Assembly: GCA_016873635.1 (NCBI GenBank)
Contig: VGWJ01000004.1
Coordinates: 23,473-87,472, forward strand
Length of the DNA stretch: 64,000 nucleotides
DNA from: Lentisphaerota bacterium
GTDB taxonomy: Bacteria > Verrucomicrobiota > Kiritimatiellia > UBA8416 > VGWJ01
Direction: 5' to 3'
The notes beneath the pieces are model-generated. The model searched no databases, had not been told where the DNA came from, and saw nothing but the letters and a program-made list of their open reading frames with translations. Positions 9,393-18,598 of the stretch are shown here, in pieces (the stretch's first letter is position 1; each line of letters begins with the position of its first letter). The position numbers and the translations under genes were made by a program.

Positions 9393-9911
9393 CTACATCG
9401 CGCGCCGTTTGGCGAGCCCCGTCTTCTCCAGTCGCGACTGACACGACACGCAGGTGGTCACGAACGGCAGGGCATGCAGCCGCGGTTTCTCGATCGGGCC
9501 GGAGCATTCGCAGCACACGCCGTAGCTGCCTTCCGCCAGCCGCCGCAGGGCCTCGTCGATGGCGTAGAGCGAGTCCTGCTCCGAACTGGCAATGGTCAGC
9601 CAGAACTGCCGCTCGAAAGCGTCCGTGCCGTCTTCCTCCGTGTTGACGCGGTCATTCCGCCGCAGAGAGTCGTCGCGCAGCGCGACCACCCGGCCGTTGA
9701 TCCGTTCCCGCAAGTCCAGCAGCGCGTCTTTCAGGCGCTCCCGGTCGCGGGCCGCCAGCGCGGATGCTTCCTCCTTGCGGACGGCGGAAGTTTTGCGCGC
9801 CGCGGCTTTCTTCCCTGCCGGCGCCGCCCGCTTGGAGGGCTTCTTCCCGGCGGTGATTGCGGACTTTTTCTTCCTGATGGCGGGCTTCCCGGTCTTCTTC
9901 TTGGCAACCAT
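9393..9911 (-). CDS. DksA/TraR-type zinc-finger transcription factor with basic N-terminal tail
   Basis: 172 residues from the ATG at 9911, preceded by a strong GGAGAG ribosome site. Residues 1-50 are a lysine/alanine-rich tail of the histone-H1-like kind. The remainder is a coiled coil (about 50-125) and a four-cysteine zinc finger (C134, C136, C154, C157; also C133). DksA proteins act in the secondary channel of RNA polymerase with ppGpp. The basic tail suggests additional DNA binding. Being the promoter-proximal gene of dksA-lspA-miaA-radC, it may autoregulate the unit, but nothing in the sequence proves this. Confidence 0.85.
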   Translation of the reverse strand: MVAKKKTGKPAIRKKKSAITAGKKPSKRAAPAGKKAAARKTSAVRKEEASALAARDRERLKDALLDLRERINGRVVALRDDSLRRNDRVNTEEDGTDAFERQFWLTIASSEQDSLYAIDEALRRLAEGSYGVCCECSGPIEKPRLHALPFVTTCVSCQSRLEKTGLAKRRAM

Positions 9912-9967
9912 GTTCTCTCCTCCAGGCGAATTAAGGTCGAACAACCTAGCACACGGCCGCAACCGTG

Positions 9968-12154
9968 TCAACGCCGCGGCTCTTCCGCGGCCCAGGCCCG
10001 TATCTCGTCGGAAAGCGGCGCCACCGCGGCGATGCGGCAGGTTTCCTCGCCGGATTCCGACGGCAGCGTCACTTCGTCCCCGGCGGCGCGCCCGGCCAGG
10101 GCTTCGGCCACCCGGCTCCGGCACGAGATCACGCGGCGCGGCGGATCGTTGTCCCATTCGCCCAGGATATTGACCTCATCGCGCACGCCCCCCGGGCGTT
10201 CCAGGACCACGCGCGTCCCGATTCCCGCCCGCTCCGCGGGCAGCCCCGTGAAATCGGTCTCGCGCACCTCGCGCAAGTCCCTTTCCCAGTCGCGCTGGCG
10301 CTGCATGAGCACCTTCTGGTGGTCTTTCGCCGCCTGGTATTCGAAGTTCTCGCTCAGGTCGCCGTAGCCCCGCGCGTGTCCGATCTCGCGGCTGTTCGCG
10401 GGAATCAGCTCCTCCAGAAGCTCGCGCAGCTGGTCCTGCCGCCGCCGGTAAGTCCTTCGGGAAGTGAGCCGCGCGGCCGCGGGCGGCGGCGAGGCGGATT
10501 CGGGCGCGGCGGCGGAAGCGGCGTTCAGGTCCGGATACAGCCTGATCATCCGGCCCATGATTGTGCGGCGCCGGCCCTCGTCCCAGCCGTGCGACGCGCT
10601 GACGCGCATGAAAAGCGTCCGCCTCTGCTCCGCCGTCATCGCCCCCATTCCGGCGGCCAGCCACGCCCGGTCCTCGAACAGGGCGCGGATCTGGTTCAGG
10701 GTGCGCAGGCGGTCTTCGCGCCGCGGGCCTTCGAGCACGTCGATGGCCTGGCCCATCAGGCCGGCCGCGTCGCCCACGTCCCACGCCTGCCGGATGTCGC
10801 CGCGGCGGCAGACCCACAGCATCAGTTCCGCGGGCGCCGTCCGGGACCGCACCGTGTCCCGCACGAGCGCCGCGGCCCGGTCGCCGGCGCCTTCCGCGGC
10901 CAGGAAAGACGTGGCTTCGTTCAGCACGGCCGCCGGCAGCCGGACGAGCACGTCAGCCACGAGCCCGACCGTCGCCGGCCGGTCGCACTCGGCCAGCAGC
11001 GCCAGCAGCGCCTCGAACTCGCGCACGCCCAGTCCTTCCGCGGCCGCCGTGACGGTCTCCGGCGTCCGCAGCGGGGCGGCGGACGCGCAGATATCCATCG
11101 CTTCGGGCGGCACGGCGAAGCGCCGCGCGACCATGACGGCGCGCGCCAGGATCACCGGGTCGGTGCCCCGCGCCCCCAGCGCCGCGAACGCCAGGCGCGC
11201 GCCGAGCGCGGCCAGTTGCTCGCGCGAGAGCGACGCGGCGCCCGCCTCGCGCTCCAGCTCCTGCGCCATGCGCAGAATCGTCGCCAGGTCGCGCTCGCCG
11301 GCCAGCGCGTCGAACCACCCGGCGCCGTACTCCTTCTCGCGCGCCAGCAGGCGCAGCGGCTCGTTCCGCCGCGCGGGCACGTCCACCAGGGCGTCGGCTT
11401 TGAGGCCCTTGCGCGCGGCTTCCCAGAAAGGCTTCCAGGGACGATCCCCGAGCGCCTCCCTGGTCAGGAGGTCCTGCAGCTCGGGCGCCGTCAGCGGGCC
11501 GTAGCTGCGCAGGGCAATCCGGACCAGTTCGGCCGGATCGCTTTCAATCAGCTCCGCCAGCGCCTCCGGGTCGCGGTGCCGGCGCGCGAGGAGGTGATCT
11601 TCGCCCACCGGCTCCAGCGTCTGCGCCGCGTAGGCGAAGGACATCGGGTGGCCGGGCTTGCGGACGAAATCGACGGTGATCTTCCGGTAGAAAGGGTCGA
11701 CGCGCTTGACGACGCCGAAGCCCCAGGTCTTGTCGTGGCACAGCGCGCCGGCAGCCAGCGACACCAGCGTTTCCAGGCGGGCCAGGCACGCTTCAGGGGG
11801 CTCGTCGGTCTCGAAGCCGCAGACCTTGAGGAACTCGGCGCCCTCGCGGTCGGCGAAGGCCGACGCCAGCGCCGCGCGGCAGGCCGGCGCGAACCGCGCG
11901 CCCCCGGGTTTCCGGGCAGCCCAGAAGCGCAGCAGGCGCACCAGCTCCCGGCGCGCGCCGCTGCGCGCCAGCAGGCCGGCGGACAGCTCCGCGCAATCGT
12001 CCAGGCGCGCGGCGTCGCTCGCGGCCGCCTTCATCACCATGCGCAGGACGCGGTCCGGCGGCGGCGGCACGGCCGCGTCGGCCGCCTCCAGCAGCCAGGC
12101 CTCGATCGCGGCGGGGCTTTTGTCTTCCTGTTCCGGCATAGGCTCGGCTATCAT
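9968..12154 (-). CDS. Giant GreA/GreB-type transcript cleavage factor
   Basis: About 728 residues from the ATG at 12154 (another ATG at 12139). Only the last ~165 residues form the GreA core: the coiled coil with tip motif ARGYGDLSENFEYQAAK, which keeps the acidic Asp and Glu needed for RNA cleavage, and the C-terminal FKBP-like domain. Residues 1 to ~560 are a helical, repeat-like extension with a small beta-rich stretch near WGFGVVKRVDPFYRKITVDF. Ordinary GreA is about 158 residues; chlamydial GreA is about 715 residues with a comparable extension. The extension's job is unknown. It is transcribed divergently from the pseudouridine synthase gene. Confidence 0.88.
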   Translation of the reverse strand: MIAEPMPEQEDKSPAAIEAWLLEAADAAVPPPPDRVLRMVMKAAASDAARLDDCAELSAGLLARSGARRELVRLLRFWAARKPGGARFAPACRAALASAFADREGAEFLKVCGFETDEPPEACLARLETLVSLAAGALCHDKTWGFGVVKRVDPFYRKITVDFVRKPGHPMSFAYAAQTLEPVGEDHLLARRHRDPEALAELIESDPAELVRIALRSYGPLTAPELQDLLTREALGDRPWKPFWEAARKGLKADALVDVPARRNEPLRLLAREKEYGAGWFDALAGERDLATILRMAQELEREAGAASLSREQLAALGARLAFAALGARGTDPVILARAVMVARRFAVPPEAMDICASAAPLRTPETVTAAAEGLGVREFEALLALLAECDRPATVGLVADVLVRLPAAVLNEATSFLAAEGAGDRAAALVRDTVRSRTAPAELMLWVCRRGDIRQAWDVGDAAGLMGQAIDVLEGPRREDRLRTLNQIRALFEDRAWLAAGMGAMTAEQRRTLFMRVSASHGWDEGRRRTIMGRMIRLYPDLNAASAAAPESASPPPAAARLTSRRTYRRRQDQLRELLEELIPANSREIGHARGYGDLSENFEYQAAKDHQKVLMQRQRDWERDLREVRETDFTGLPAERAGIGTRVVLERPGGVRDEVNILGEWDNDPPRRVISCRSRVAEALAGRAAGDEVTLPSESGEETCRIAAVAPLSDEIRAWAAEEPRR

Positions 12155-12167
12155 TTGCGCAGGACCC

Positions 12168-12992
12168 GTGAAAACTACGCGTCTGATCGTCAATCACAAG
12201 GAAAAAAACACGCCGCTGCGCGACTTCCTGGCGGCGCGCCTGAACGTTTCGGGCCGCGAAGCCAAGCGCCTGCTCGACGAGCGGCGCGTCTTCGTCAACC
12301 GCCGGCGCGTGTGGATGGCCCGCCACGCGCTTGCCGAGCGCGACGCCGTCGAGATCGAACGCCCGCCCGCCGTTCCGCCGGGACGCCTGCCCGTGCTCTA
12401 CGAGGACGCGGACTACGTCATCGTGGACAAGCCGCCCGGCATCCTCTCCGAAGGTCCCGGCAGCGTGGAAACGCGCCTGCGCCGCGCGGGCCGTCCGGAA
12501 ATGCGCGCCGTGCACCGGCTCGACCGCGACACTTCCGGATGCCTCTGGCTCGCCGCGGGCGAGCCCGCGCGCCAGGCCGCGGTGGAACTTTTCCGCACGC
12601 GCGGCGTGCGGAAGACGTATCACGCCGTCGCGGCCGGTCGCGTGACGGAGGCCACCGGCCGGATCAGCGCGCCCGTGGACGGCGAGAGCGCGGTGACGGA
12701 ATTCCGCGTGCTGGACGCGAACGGCGACGCCACCCACCTGGCCCTGCGCATCGAAACCGGACGCACGCACCAGATCCGCAAGCACCTGGCCGGGATGGGG
12801 CATCCCGTTCTGGGCGACCGGACCTACTGGGGCCGGCACCCCCAGACGCCGGCCGGCATGCGCGTCGCCCGGCAAATGCTGCACGCGCGGCGGCTGGATT
12901 TCATTCGTCCGCGCGGCGGCGCGCGCGTCACGGCGGCGGCGCCGCTGCCGCGCGATTTCCGGGCGTGCCTGGCCCTGTTCCGTCTGACGTAG
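12168..12992 (+). CDS. RluA-family 23S rRNA/tRNA pseudouridine synthase
   Basis: 274 residues from the GTG at 12168, preceded by AGGA. An S4 RNA-binding domain covers about residues 12-60 (TPLRDFLAARLNVSGREAK), followed by the catalytic domain with HRLDRDTSG, where D119 is the nucleophile, and RTHQIRKHLA. Converts uridine to pseudouridine in RNA; the exact site cannot be read from the sequence. It shares a 13-base divergent intergenic region with the giant greA gene. Confidence 0.92.
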   Translation: MKTTRLIVNHKEKNTPLRDFLAARLNVSGREAKRLLDERRVFVNRRRVWMARHALAERDAVEIERPPAVPPGRLPVLYEDADYVIVDKPPGILSEGPGSVETRLRRAGRPEMRAVHRLDRDTSGCLWLAAGEPARQAAVELFRTRGVRKTYHAVAAGRVTEATGRISAPVDGESAVTEFRVLDANGDATHLALRIETGRTHQIRKHLAGMGHPVLGDRTYWGRHPQTPAGMRVARQMLHARRLDFIRPRGGARVTAAAPLPRDFRACLALFRLT

Positions 12993-13098
12993 CGTCCCGC
13001 TCCGGAAACGCCGGAACACCAGCGACCCGCCGAGAACGAGGACGGCGGCGGGAACGGGCGACGGGACCGGTCAGGACATCCTTGAGGGCGGGCGCTTC

Positions 13099-13320
13099 TC
13101 ACTCCCGGTGGCGGTAGGTGATGCGGCCCTTGCTCAGGTCGTAGGGCGAAATCTGGACGGTCACGCGGTCGCCCGTGGTGATCTTGATGAAATGCTTGCG
13201 CATCTTGCCCGAGATGTGCGCAAGCAGCTCGTGACCGTTTTCCAGGCGCACCGTGTACATGGTGGCCGGAAGCACTTTCACGACCGTACCCGTGACTTCT
13301 ATGGCATCCTCTCGCGGCAT
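13099..13320 (-). CDS. infA: Translation initiation factor IF-1
   Basis: 73 residues, the standard length, with an OB fold: [12 protein letters not shown], the conserved [14 protein letters not shown] and [21 protein letters not shown]. Essential factor binding the A site of the 30S subunit. The gene lies 10 bases after the Dph6-like gene, an unusual neighbour, so its promoter is probably shared with that gene. Confidence 0.97.
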   Translation of the reverse strand: MPREDAIEVTGTVVKVLPATMYTVRLENGHELLAHISGKMRKHFIKITTGDRVTVQISPYDLSKGRITYRHRE

Positions 13321-13330
13321 CGGGCAGCGA

Positions 13331-14029
13331 CTATAATCCACCCCCTTCCGCCCGCGCAAGGCCCAATTGCGGCACAATGTCCGCGTAGGCGAAGCCGTCG
13401 CGCACCACGATCTCGCCGCGCGCAACCGGCAGCCGTCTCGCGAACATGGGGCCGTCGACGACCACGGTGTGAATCTCGCCGTTCTCCCCGCAGGGGTCGC
13501 AGCCCGCGGGAAAGCGCGCGATCAGGTCGCGCGACCATCTCTCCCCGGCGAAGTCCGCCGGGAGCTTCTTGAGATCGACGCTGCTGACGTAGGCTTCCAC
13601 GCCGGCCGCGAGCATCTCCGCCGCCAGTTCGTCCGTGCGCCTGCCCCACAGCGGAAAGACCGGATCGAGCCCCGTTCCCCGCAGCTGCCGCTCGCGGTAC
13701 CCGCGCACGTCCTCGAGGAAGAGATCCCCGAAGGCCATGCACCGGACGCCCCGCGCCACGGCCCCGGCCACGAATCGCCGCATGACCGCCTCGTACTCGC
13801 CGTTGGTGCACGGATCGGGCAGGTACAGCGTCTCCAGCGGCGCGCCCGCGGCGCGGGCCTGCTCCTCAACCAGCGCCCGCCGCGTCGCGTGCATGGAAAC
13901 GCGGTCGTATTTCACGTTCAGCACCGCCACCAGGCCGACCACTTCCACGTCCGGGTCGCGGCGCAGCGCGTGCAGCGCCCACGCGGCGTCCTTCCCGCTG
14001 CTCCAGCTCAACAGGGTCTTTGCACTCAC
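13331..14029 (-). CDS. Dph6-like PP-loop ATPase (diphthine-ammonia ligase family)
   Basis: 232 residues from the GTG at 14029 behind GGGGGAG. The PP-loop [15 protein letters not shown] is near the N-terminus, and [16 protein letters not shown] plus [12 protein letters not shown] are signatures of COG2102. Eukaryotic and archaeal members amidate diphthine on EF-2, but bacteria lack diphthamide, so the bacterial substrate is unknown. Residues near C-G-E-N-G-E and an E-I-H-T match the family's C-terminal half. It forms a two-gene unit with infA. Confidence 0.85.
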   Translation of the reverse strand: MSAKTLLSWSSGKDAAWALHALRRDPDVEVVGLVAVLNVKYDRVSMHATRRALVEEQARAAGAPLETLYLPDPCTNGEYEAVMRRFVAGAVARGVRCMAFGDLFLEDVRGYRERQLRGTGLDPVFPLWGRRTDELAAEMLAAGVEAYVSSVDLKKLPADFAGERWSRDLIARFPAGCDPCGENGEIHTVVVDGPMFARRLPVARGEIVVRDGFAYADIVPQLGLARAEGGGL

Positions 14030-14136
14030 TTTGGGCGACTCCCCCGTTGGCGCAGGCGCGGCCCGCGATACCGCGCTTGGACCGGTCACGTAACGGCAGC
14101 CGGATCGACTTCGAATGCGCTGATCAGAAGGAACGC

Positions 14137-14943
14137 CTATCCGTTGCCCTGTAGAGTCTTCTGATACGCAGCCAGGTCGTCAGGAGTGATTTGATCAGGC
14201 GGCGCCAAGCGGTAATGCTTCTCGCCCGAAAGACGTATGCCTTTCGGCCCACCTTGAAACTCAAAGAGGGCGATAAGATCACGTTCAATAAACTGCGCTC
14301 CCACCGGACGGCAGACAAGAGATGGGAACTTCTCAGCACACATGGCCATGTCTTGTTCGATCTGCACAACGTTCAGCCGGTCCTTCGCTGACTTGGCTTG
14401 CAGGGGGATGCAGTAATGGACACCGCGGCGGTCTATTCCTACGTAGAGTTCGTCGGTCTCTACTTGGCCGAACTGTTTCGCGGTGGTCCGGAGGTGGTTC
14501 TGAAGAGAATAGCAGGCAACTCCCGTGAAGATATCAAGGAGCCGATTGTAGCGGAGTTTCGCCAAGAGGGCTTGCTCGTCTGAGAGGGCGTACATACTAA
14601 CGACCCCGGGCGTCGCGTCCGGGACTTTCGTCTCGGCCATGATTCGATTCGGCAGAATCTCCACCTCCGTGATTGGACGAAGACGAAACCGATAGATTCC
14701 CCGACCAGCCAATTCAATAGTCCACCGTTTTCCAGACGGCGCTGTCGACTGAATTGACACAGGTAGCTGCGAACGGAACCTGAAAGTGTAGAGCAGGTCG
14801 CCGACATTCTTTGGCAGATCGACACCTGCGGCCTTGGCCGCACTGACAAGATCCTCTCGTCTGAAGGGGACCTCCGACGCGCCCGCGGTATGTCTCTTGC
14901 GGAAAACCCGCTCAACAATTTGAACGTATCGATTGAATGTCAT
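14137..14943 (-). CDS. Putative restriction endonuclease partner of the adjacent DNA methyltransferase
   Basis: 268 residues from the ATG at 14943 (AGGAAAGG upstream; an ATG at 14967 is also possible). I do not recognise a named family. A possible PD-(D/E)xK-type core is seen at residues 164-184: D164/E165, D171 and then PLQAKS with Q182-A-K184, the Q-x-K being a known variant of the usual E-x-K. The N-terminal part may recognise DNA. The start overlaps the 3' end of the methyltransferase gene by 32 bases, so the two are coupled, the usual arrangement of a type II restriction-modification system. Codon use and base composition are more AT-rich than the flanks. Confidence 0.55.
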   Translation of the reverse strand: MTFNRYVQIVERVFRKRHTAGASEVPFRREDLVSAAKAAGVDLPKNVGDLLYTFRFRSQLPVSIQSTAPSGKRWTIELAGRGIYRFRLRPITEVEILPNRIMAETKVPDATPGVVSMYALSDEQALLAKLRYNRLLDIFTGVACYSLQNHLRTTAKQFGQVETDELYVGIDRRGVHYCIPLQAKSAKDRLNVVQIEQDMAMCAEKFPSLVCRPVGAQFIERDLIALFEFQGGPKGIRLSGEKHYRLAPPDQITPDDLAAYQKTLQGNG

Positions 14944-16342
14944 TGTGCCCTTTCCTGAACGGACCATTTCGCGTTGTCGCTCCCGGCCACCTTAGAACTA
15001 CGACCTCTTCCCGCAATTGTTCCCGGGTCGCTGTAGCCAATCTCGTTCTAAACAAGTCAATCGAAACGACCTGGTATCCGAGGGAGTCTGCGATGTCGGC
15101 GAGGATTTGTCCCGTCCGTATCATGACACGCAAGTACGAAGCCTGATCACCGACAACATAGGCAAGCTGCGCGCCAGGTCGTAGAACGCACCGGAGTTCT
15201 GCCAAGTGCCGCGCCATCCCCCCAAAGTACAGTTTCGCCACCCTGGCGTAGAGACGCTCAAAACCACTTGTCTTCCCCATTTCGATTCGCCTCTTCTCAA
15301 TGTCGGCCGCAATTCGGTTGATTTCTGTGTTGGAAGCGACAAGTTGGTCGTCATCGTCGGCCTTGTACACGCCACGGGTGTTTGATCGAACCAAGGTCCG
15401 TTTGAGAGCCCGCATCTCCTGCTTCGTGCGCACAAAACCAAGCAGAACAGATTCAAGTCGGGTAGTGCGTGTGTAGTCCTTCTCGTTAGGGTAAGGCGGC
15501 GAAGTGATTACGGCGTCAACCGATGAACGTGAGAGCAGGCTAGCCGGATCACGCGCGTCACCGCGGTGGACAGTGCATTCTGTGTTTTCCACTCCCTTGA
15601 GACAACGCAAGTCTTCACTCATCGCCATAACGGCGTCAAGCCACGGCTGGATCACAGGTGCGTCGGTCTTGATCTCCTGCACGCCGACTTCAGGGCCGAA
15701 ATGAAGATTGCTGGCGGACTCAACGATAGTCTTGGCAAACGCCAGGAGTTCATGACGGTGGTAACGTCTGCCTTTCTCTTCATTGATGACGTCGCGAAGA
15801 AGGATTGACTTGTGTAGCGGCAGGGGGCTGATGGAATTCGTGAGAAGCAAACGGGATTCCTCGTGGTTCAGCGTCTTGAGGATCGGCTGTCTGCCATAGG
15901 GTGCTCTCTCTTCACACAGATAGGGGGCGTACGTCTCTCGGAGTCCTTGCGCTTTGAGTTTCCCGAAAACCGTCTCGCCGATTCTCTCGGCATGACCAAT
16001 CAGCCTGTCGGGATTGGGACTCCAATCGATCTTGACCGACGTGGCAAAATGCGACATCGGATGGGCTTCGATGCCCATGGCAGGAATGCCGCACTTCTTG
16101 CACTCGACAAGTGTTGTTCCAGTTCCGCAGAAAGGATCAAGTACACGATGGGAGGGGTTCAAGCCAAAACGCTGAATGTAGTGAACGACCAAGTGCGGGG
16201 GAAACGAGAGCACGAAACGATACCAGTTGTGAACTGCCTGGTCCTTCACCATCAGACGATTCCTCTGCCCGTTGGCGAAGGAACGCAACGATTCTGTCTC
16301 CGGTTCGGGTTGAACCGCTTGGCTCTGAGATGACGACTTCAT
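14912..16342 (-). CDS. Site-specific DNA methyltransferase (probably N4-cytosine or N6-adenine)
   Basis: 476 residues from the ATG at 16342. The AdoMet-binding motif DPFCGTGTT is at about 69-77, and the catalytic motif TSPPYPNEKDY near residue 280; the S-P-P-Y form is more frequent among N4-cytosine enzymes, but N6-adenine cannot be excluded. The motif order is AdoMet site first and catalytic site second. Long insertions separate the two, likely for target recognition. The GC content is visibly lower (near 50 %) than in the neighbouring housekeeping genes. With the overlapping downstream gene it forms a presumed restriction-modification pair. Confidence 0.85.
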   Translation of the reverse strand: MKSSSQSQAVQPEPETESLRSFANGQRNRLMVKDQAVHNWYRFVLSFPPHLVVHYIQRFGLNPSHRVLDPFCGTGTTLVECKKCGIPAMGIEAHPMSHFATSVKIDWSPNPDRLIGHAERIGETVFGKLKAQGLRETYAPYLCEERAPYGRQPILKTLNHEESRLLLTNSISPLPLHKSILLRDVINEEKGRRYHRHELLAFAKTIVESASNLHFGPEVGVQEIKTDAPVIQPWLDAVMAMSEDLRCLKGVENTECTVHRGDARDPASLLSRSSVDAVITSPPYPNEKDYTRTTRLESVLLGFVRTKQEMRALKRTLVRSNTRGVYKADDDDQLVASNTEINRIAADIEKRRIEMGKTSGFERLYARVAKLYFGGMARHLAELRCVLRPGAQLAYVVGDQASYLRVMIRTGQILADIADSLGYQVVSIDLFRTRLATATREQLREEVVVLRWPGATTRNGPFRKGHNDIQSIRSNC

Positions 16343-16513
16343 GGTTGGCAATCGGTTTGCGGCACTATGACGCCTCTCTCCGTCGTGGTCAAGATGCGCG
16401 GCAATGCAAACTCCTGCATGTCAGATAAGTCCAGTATCAGTCAAGTTACTAGTCAACCAAGCCGCCCGGTCTTCCGCGCCGCCCATCAGGAATCGCGAAT
16501 CCTGCGCGCCCGC

Positions 16514-18598
16514 TCACGCCGGGGCAAAATCAACCTGGCGCTTGTCGATGTCCACGCGGGCGACGATCACGGGGATGCGCCGGCCGATGGCGAAGGTGTC
16601 GCGGCCCGCGCGCAGGGCGCGGCGGCGCCGGCTGTAGCGCACGTAGTCGTCGGAAATGGCCGAGACGTGCACCAGGCCGCGGATCTGCAGGTCCGGCAGC
16701 TCCACGAACATGCCGAAGTTGAGCACGTCCACCACCACGCCCTCGCGCACCTCCGGCCTGCCCGCCTTCAGCTCCGCCGCGAGGAAGCGCAGCTTCATGA
16801 TTTCGACCAGCGCCCGCTCGGCGTCGTCCGCCCGGCGCTCGGTGAGGGAGCAGCCCCTGGCGACGGCCCGCAGCCGCGCTCCGTCATAGGGCGGGGCGGC
16901 CGTCCCCTCCAGCGCCGCCGCCAGCAAACGGTGCACGACCAGGTCGGGATAGCGCCGGATGGGCGATGTGAAATGACAGTAGTGGCGCTTGGCCAGCCCG
17001 AAATGGCCGATCGGCACTTCGGAGTATTCAGCCCGGTTCATGCTGCGCAGGACCGCCACCCGCACGTGCGCGGCCAGGGGATGCCCGCGCACCGACGCCA
17101 GCAGCGCCGCCAGGGCCTCGCGCCGGGAAAGATCGCCGTGCGCGATGCCCAGCACGCGAAGCTGCGCCGCCAGGTCGTCGAGCCTTTCGGCGGACGGCGC
17201 TTCGTGCACGCGCGAGATGAGCGGCCAGCGCCGGCCGCCGATTTCCCGCGCCACGGCCTCGTTGGCGGCCACCATGCATTCCTCGACCAGGTGATGCGAC
17301 TCGTCGTTCGGCACCACGCGCAGACCGCTCAAGGCGCCGTCGGGACCGATTTCCACCTCGCATTCCGGCACGTCCAGGTCCAGGGCGTGGCGCGCAAAAC
17401 GCCTGGCGCGCATCTGCCGCGCCAGGGCGTTCAGGTCCGCCAGCAGCGCCCCGCTTTCGCCGTCGGCCGCGCCTCCGTCGAGCGCTTTCTGCGCCTCTTC
17501 GTAGGTGAACCGCCGCCGGGAGCGGATGACCGCGCGTTCGAATCGCGCCGCGACCGCGTGGCCCCGGTCGTCGACCGTCAGCAGCGCGCTGAACGTGAGC
17601 CGGTCGTCGTCCGGACTGAGGCTGCACACGCCGTTGGAGAGCTGTTCGGGCAGCATGGGGATCACGCGGTCGGGCAGATAGGCGCTGTTGCCGCGGCGAC
17701 GCGCCTCGTCGTCGAGGGCCGTGCCCGGCCGCACGAAATGGCTGACGTCGGCGATGTGCACGCCCAGCACGCGGCGGCCCTCCGCGTCCCGTTCCAGCGA
17801 CAGGGCGTCGTCGAAATCGCGCGCCCGCTCGGGGTCGATGGTCACGACGAGCTGCCCGCGCCGGTCCGCGCGCGGGCCGGGCCGGTCCGCGTGCGCCGAG
17901 GCCGATTCCGCTTCCCGCCGCACGGCCGCGCTGAAGCGTTCCGGCAGCCCGTAGTGGCGCATGACCGCCACCGTGTCCACCGACGGCTTGTCCGCGGGGC
18001 CGAGGACTTCGACGATCTGCCCTTCGGGGTTGACGTGCCGGTTCGGCCAGTCGGCAAACCGCGCCACCACGCGCTGGCCGACTGTCGCGCCGCCGGCGTC
18101 CGGCACGTACAGGTCGCGGGAATACACGGGATCCAGCGGCACCACGTAGAGCAGGCGGCCGGTCGAGCGCAGGGTGCCCACGATGTCGCGGCGCGCCCGT
18201 TCCAGCACGCGCACCACGCTGCCCGCGGGCTTGCCGCGCGGCCCGGCCGCGAACGGATCCGGGCGCACGGCGACGGTGTCGCCGGGCAGCGCGGTGCCCT
18301 GCGCTTCGCCGCGCACGAAGACCTCGGCGCCGTCCTCGCGCGTCACCCAGCCGTCGCCCGAGCGCGCGACCTGCAGAACGCCCGTGACCAGCTCCACCTC
18401 GGCGGGCAGGGCGTAGCGGTCGCCGCGCACCTTGACGACCCGTCCCTGGAAGGCGCATTCGTTCAGCCATTTCCGGACGTGTTTGCGCTCCTTGCCCTTG
18501 AGATGGAGCGTGGCGGCGATCTGCGAGGCGGAGAGGGGGCGGTTCCGGCTTTGCGCCAGAAGGGCCGTGAGCTGCGCCTGGAATTCCGCGGGCGTCAT
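16514..18598 (-). CDS. rnr: Ribonuclease R
   Basis: 694 residues. Order: an N-terminal winged-helix domain (about 1-70), cold-shock domains, the RNB catalytic domain with IDPERARDFDDALSLE and its conserved aspartates, and a C-terminal S1 domain near residues 610-690. Degrades structured RNA 3' to 5'. It is shorter than E. coli RNase R (about 813) because the lysine-rich C-terminal tail is absent. Its ATG overlaps the stop of the YkgJ-like gene by 4 bases. Confidence 0.95.
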   Translation of the reverse strand: MTPAEFQAQLTALLAQSRNRPLSASQIAATLHLKGKERKHVRKWLNECAFQGRVVKVRGDRYALPAEVELVTGVLQVARSGDGWVTREDGAEVFVRGEAQGTALPGDTVAVRPDPFAAGPRGKPAGSVVRVLERARRDIVGTLRSTGRLLYVVPLDPVYSRDLYVPDAGGATVGQRVVARFADWPNRHVNPEGQIVEVLGPADKPSVDTVAVMRHYGLPERFSAAVRREAESASAHADRPGPRADRRGQLVVTIDPERARDFDDALSLERDAEGRRVLGVHIADVSHFVRPGTALDDEARRRGNSAYLPDRVIPMLPEQLSNGVCSLSPDDDRLTFSALLTVDDRGHAVAARFERAVIRSRRRFTYEEAQKALDGGAADGESGALLADLNALARQMRARRFARHALDLDVPECEVEIGPDGALSGLRVVPNDESHHLVEECMVAANEAVAREIGGRRWPLISRVHEAPSAERLDDLAAQLRVLGIAHGDLSRREALAALLASVRGHPLAAHVRVAVLRSMNRAEYSEVPIGHFGLAKRHYCHFTSPIRRYPDLVVHRLLAAALEGTAAPPYDGARLRAVARGCSLTERRADDAERALVEIMKLRFLAAELKAGRPEVREGVVVDVLNFGMFVELPDLQIRGLVHVSAISDDYVRYSRRRRALRAGRDTFAIGRRIPVIVARVDIDKRQVDFAPA

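Noticed and set aside
13002..13070. Minus-strand peptide VPSPVPAAVLVLGGSLVFRRFR resembling in outline a PEP-CTERM sorting signal, between the pseudouridine synthase gene and infA
   Set aside because: A TGA stop is one codon upstream, there is no start codon or protein body, and no stop follows the arginine cluster. At most it is a decayed relic; chance cannot be excluded.
9965..13117. Very long open frame (over 1000 codons) on the plus strand opposite the GreA gene; similar ones at 18432-21638 (+) and 53986-57156 (-)
   Set aside because: They lie opposite or in another frame of well-identified genes, are rich in Arg/Ala/Gly/Pro/His, contain no recognisable domain, and are what GC-rich codon use leaves open on the other strand.
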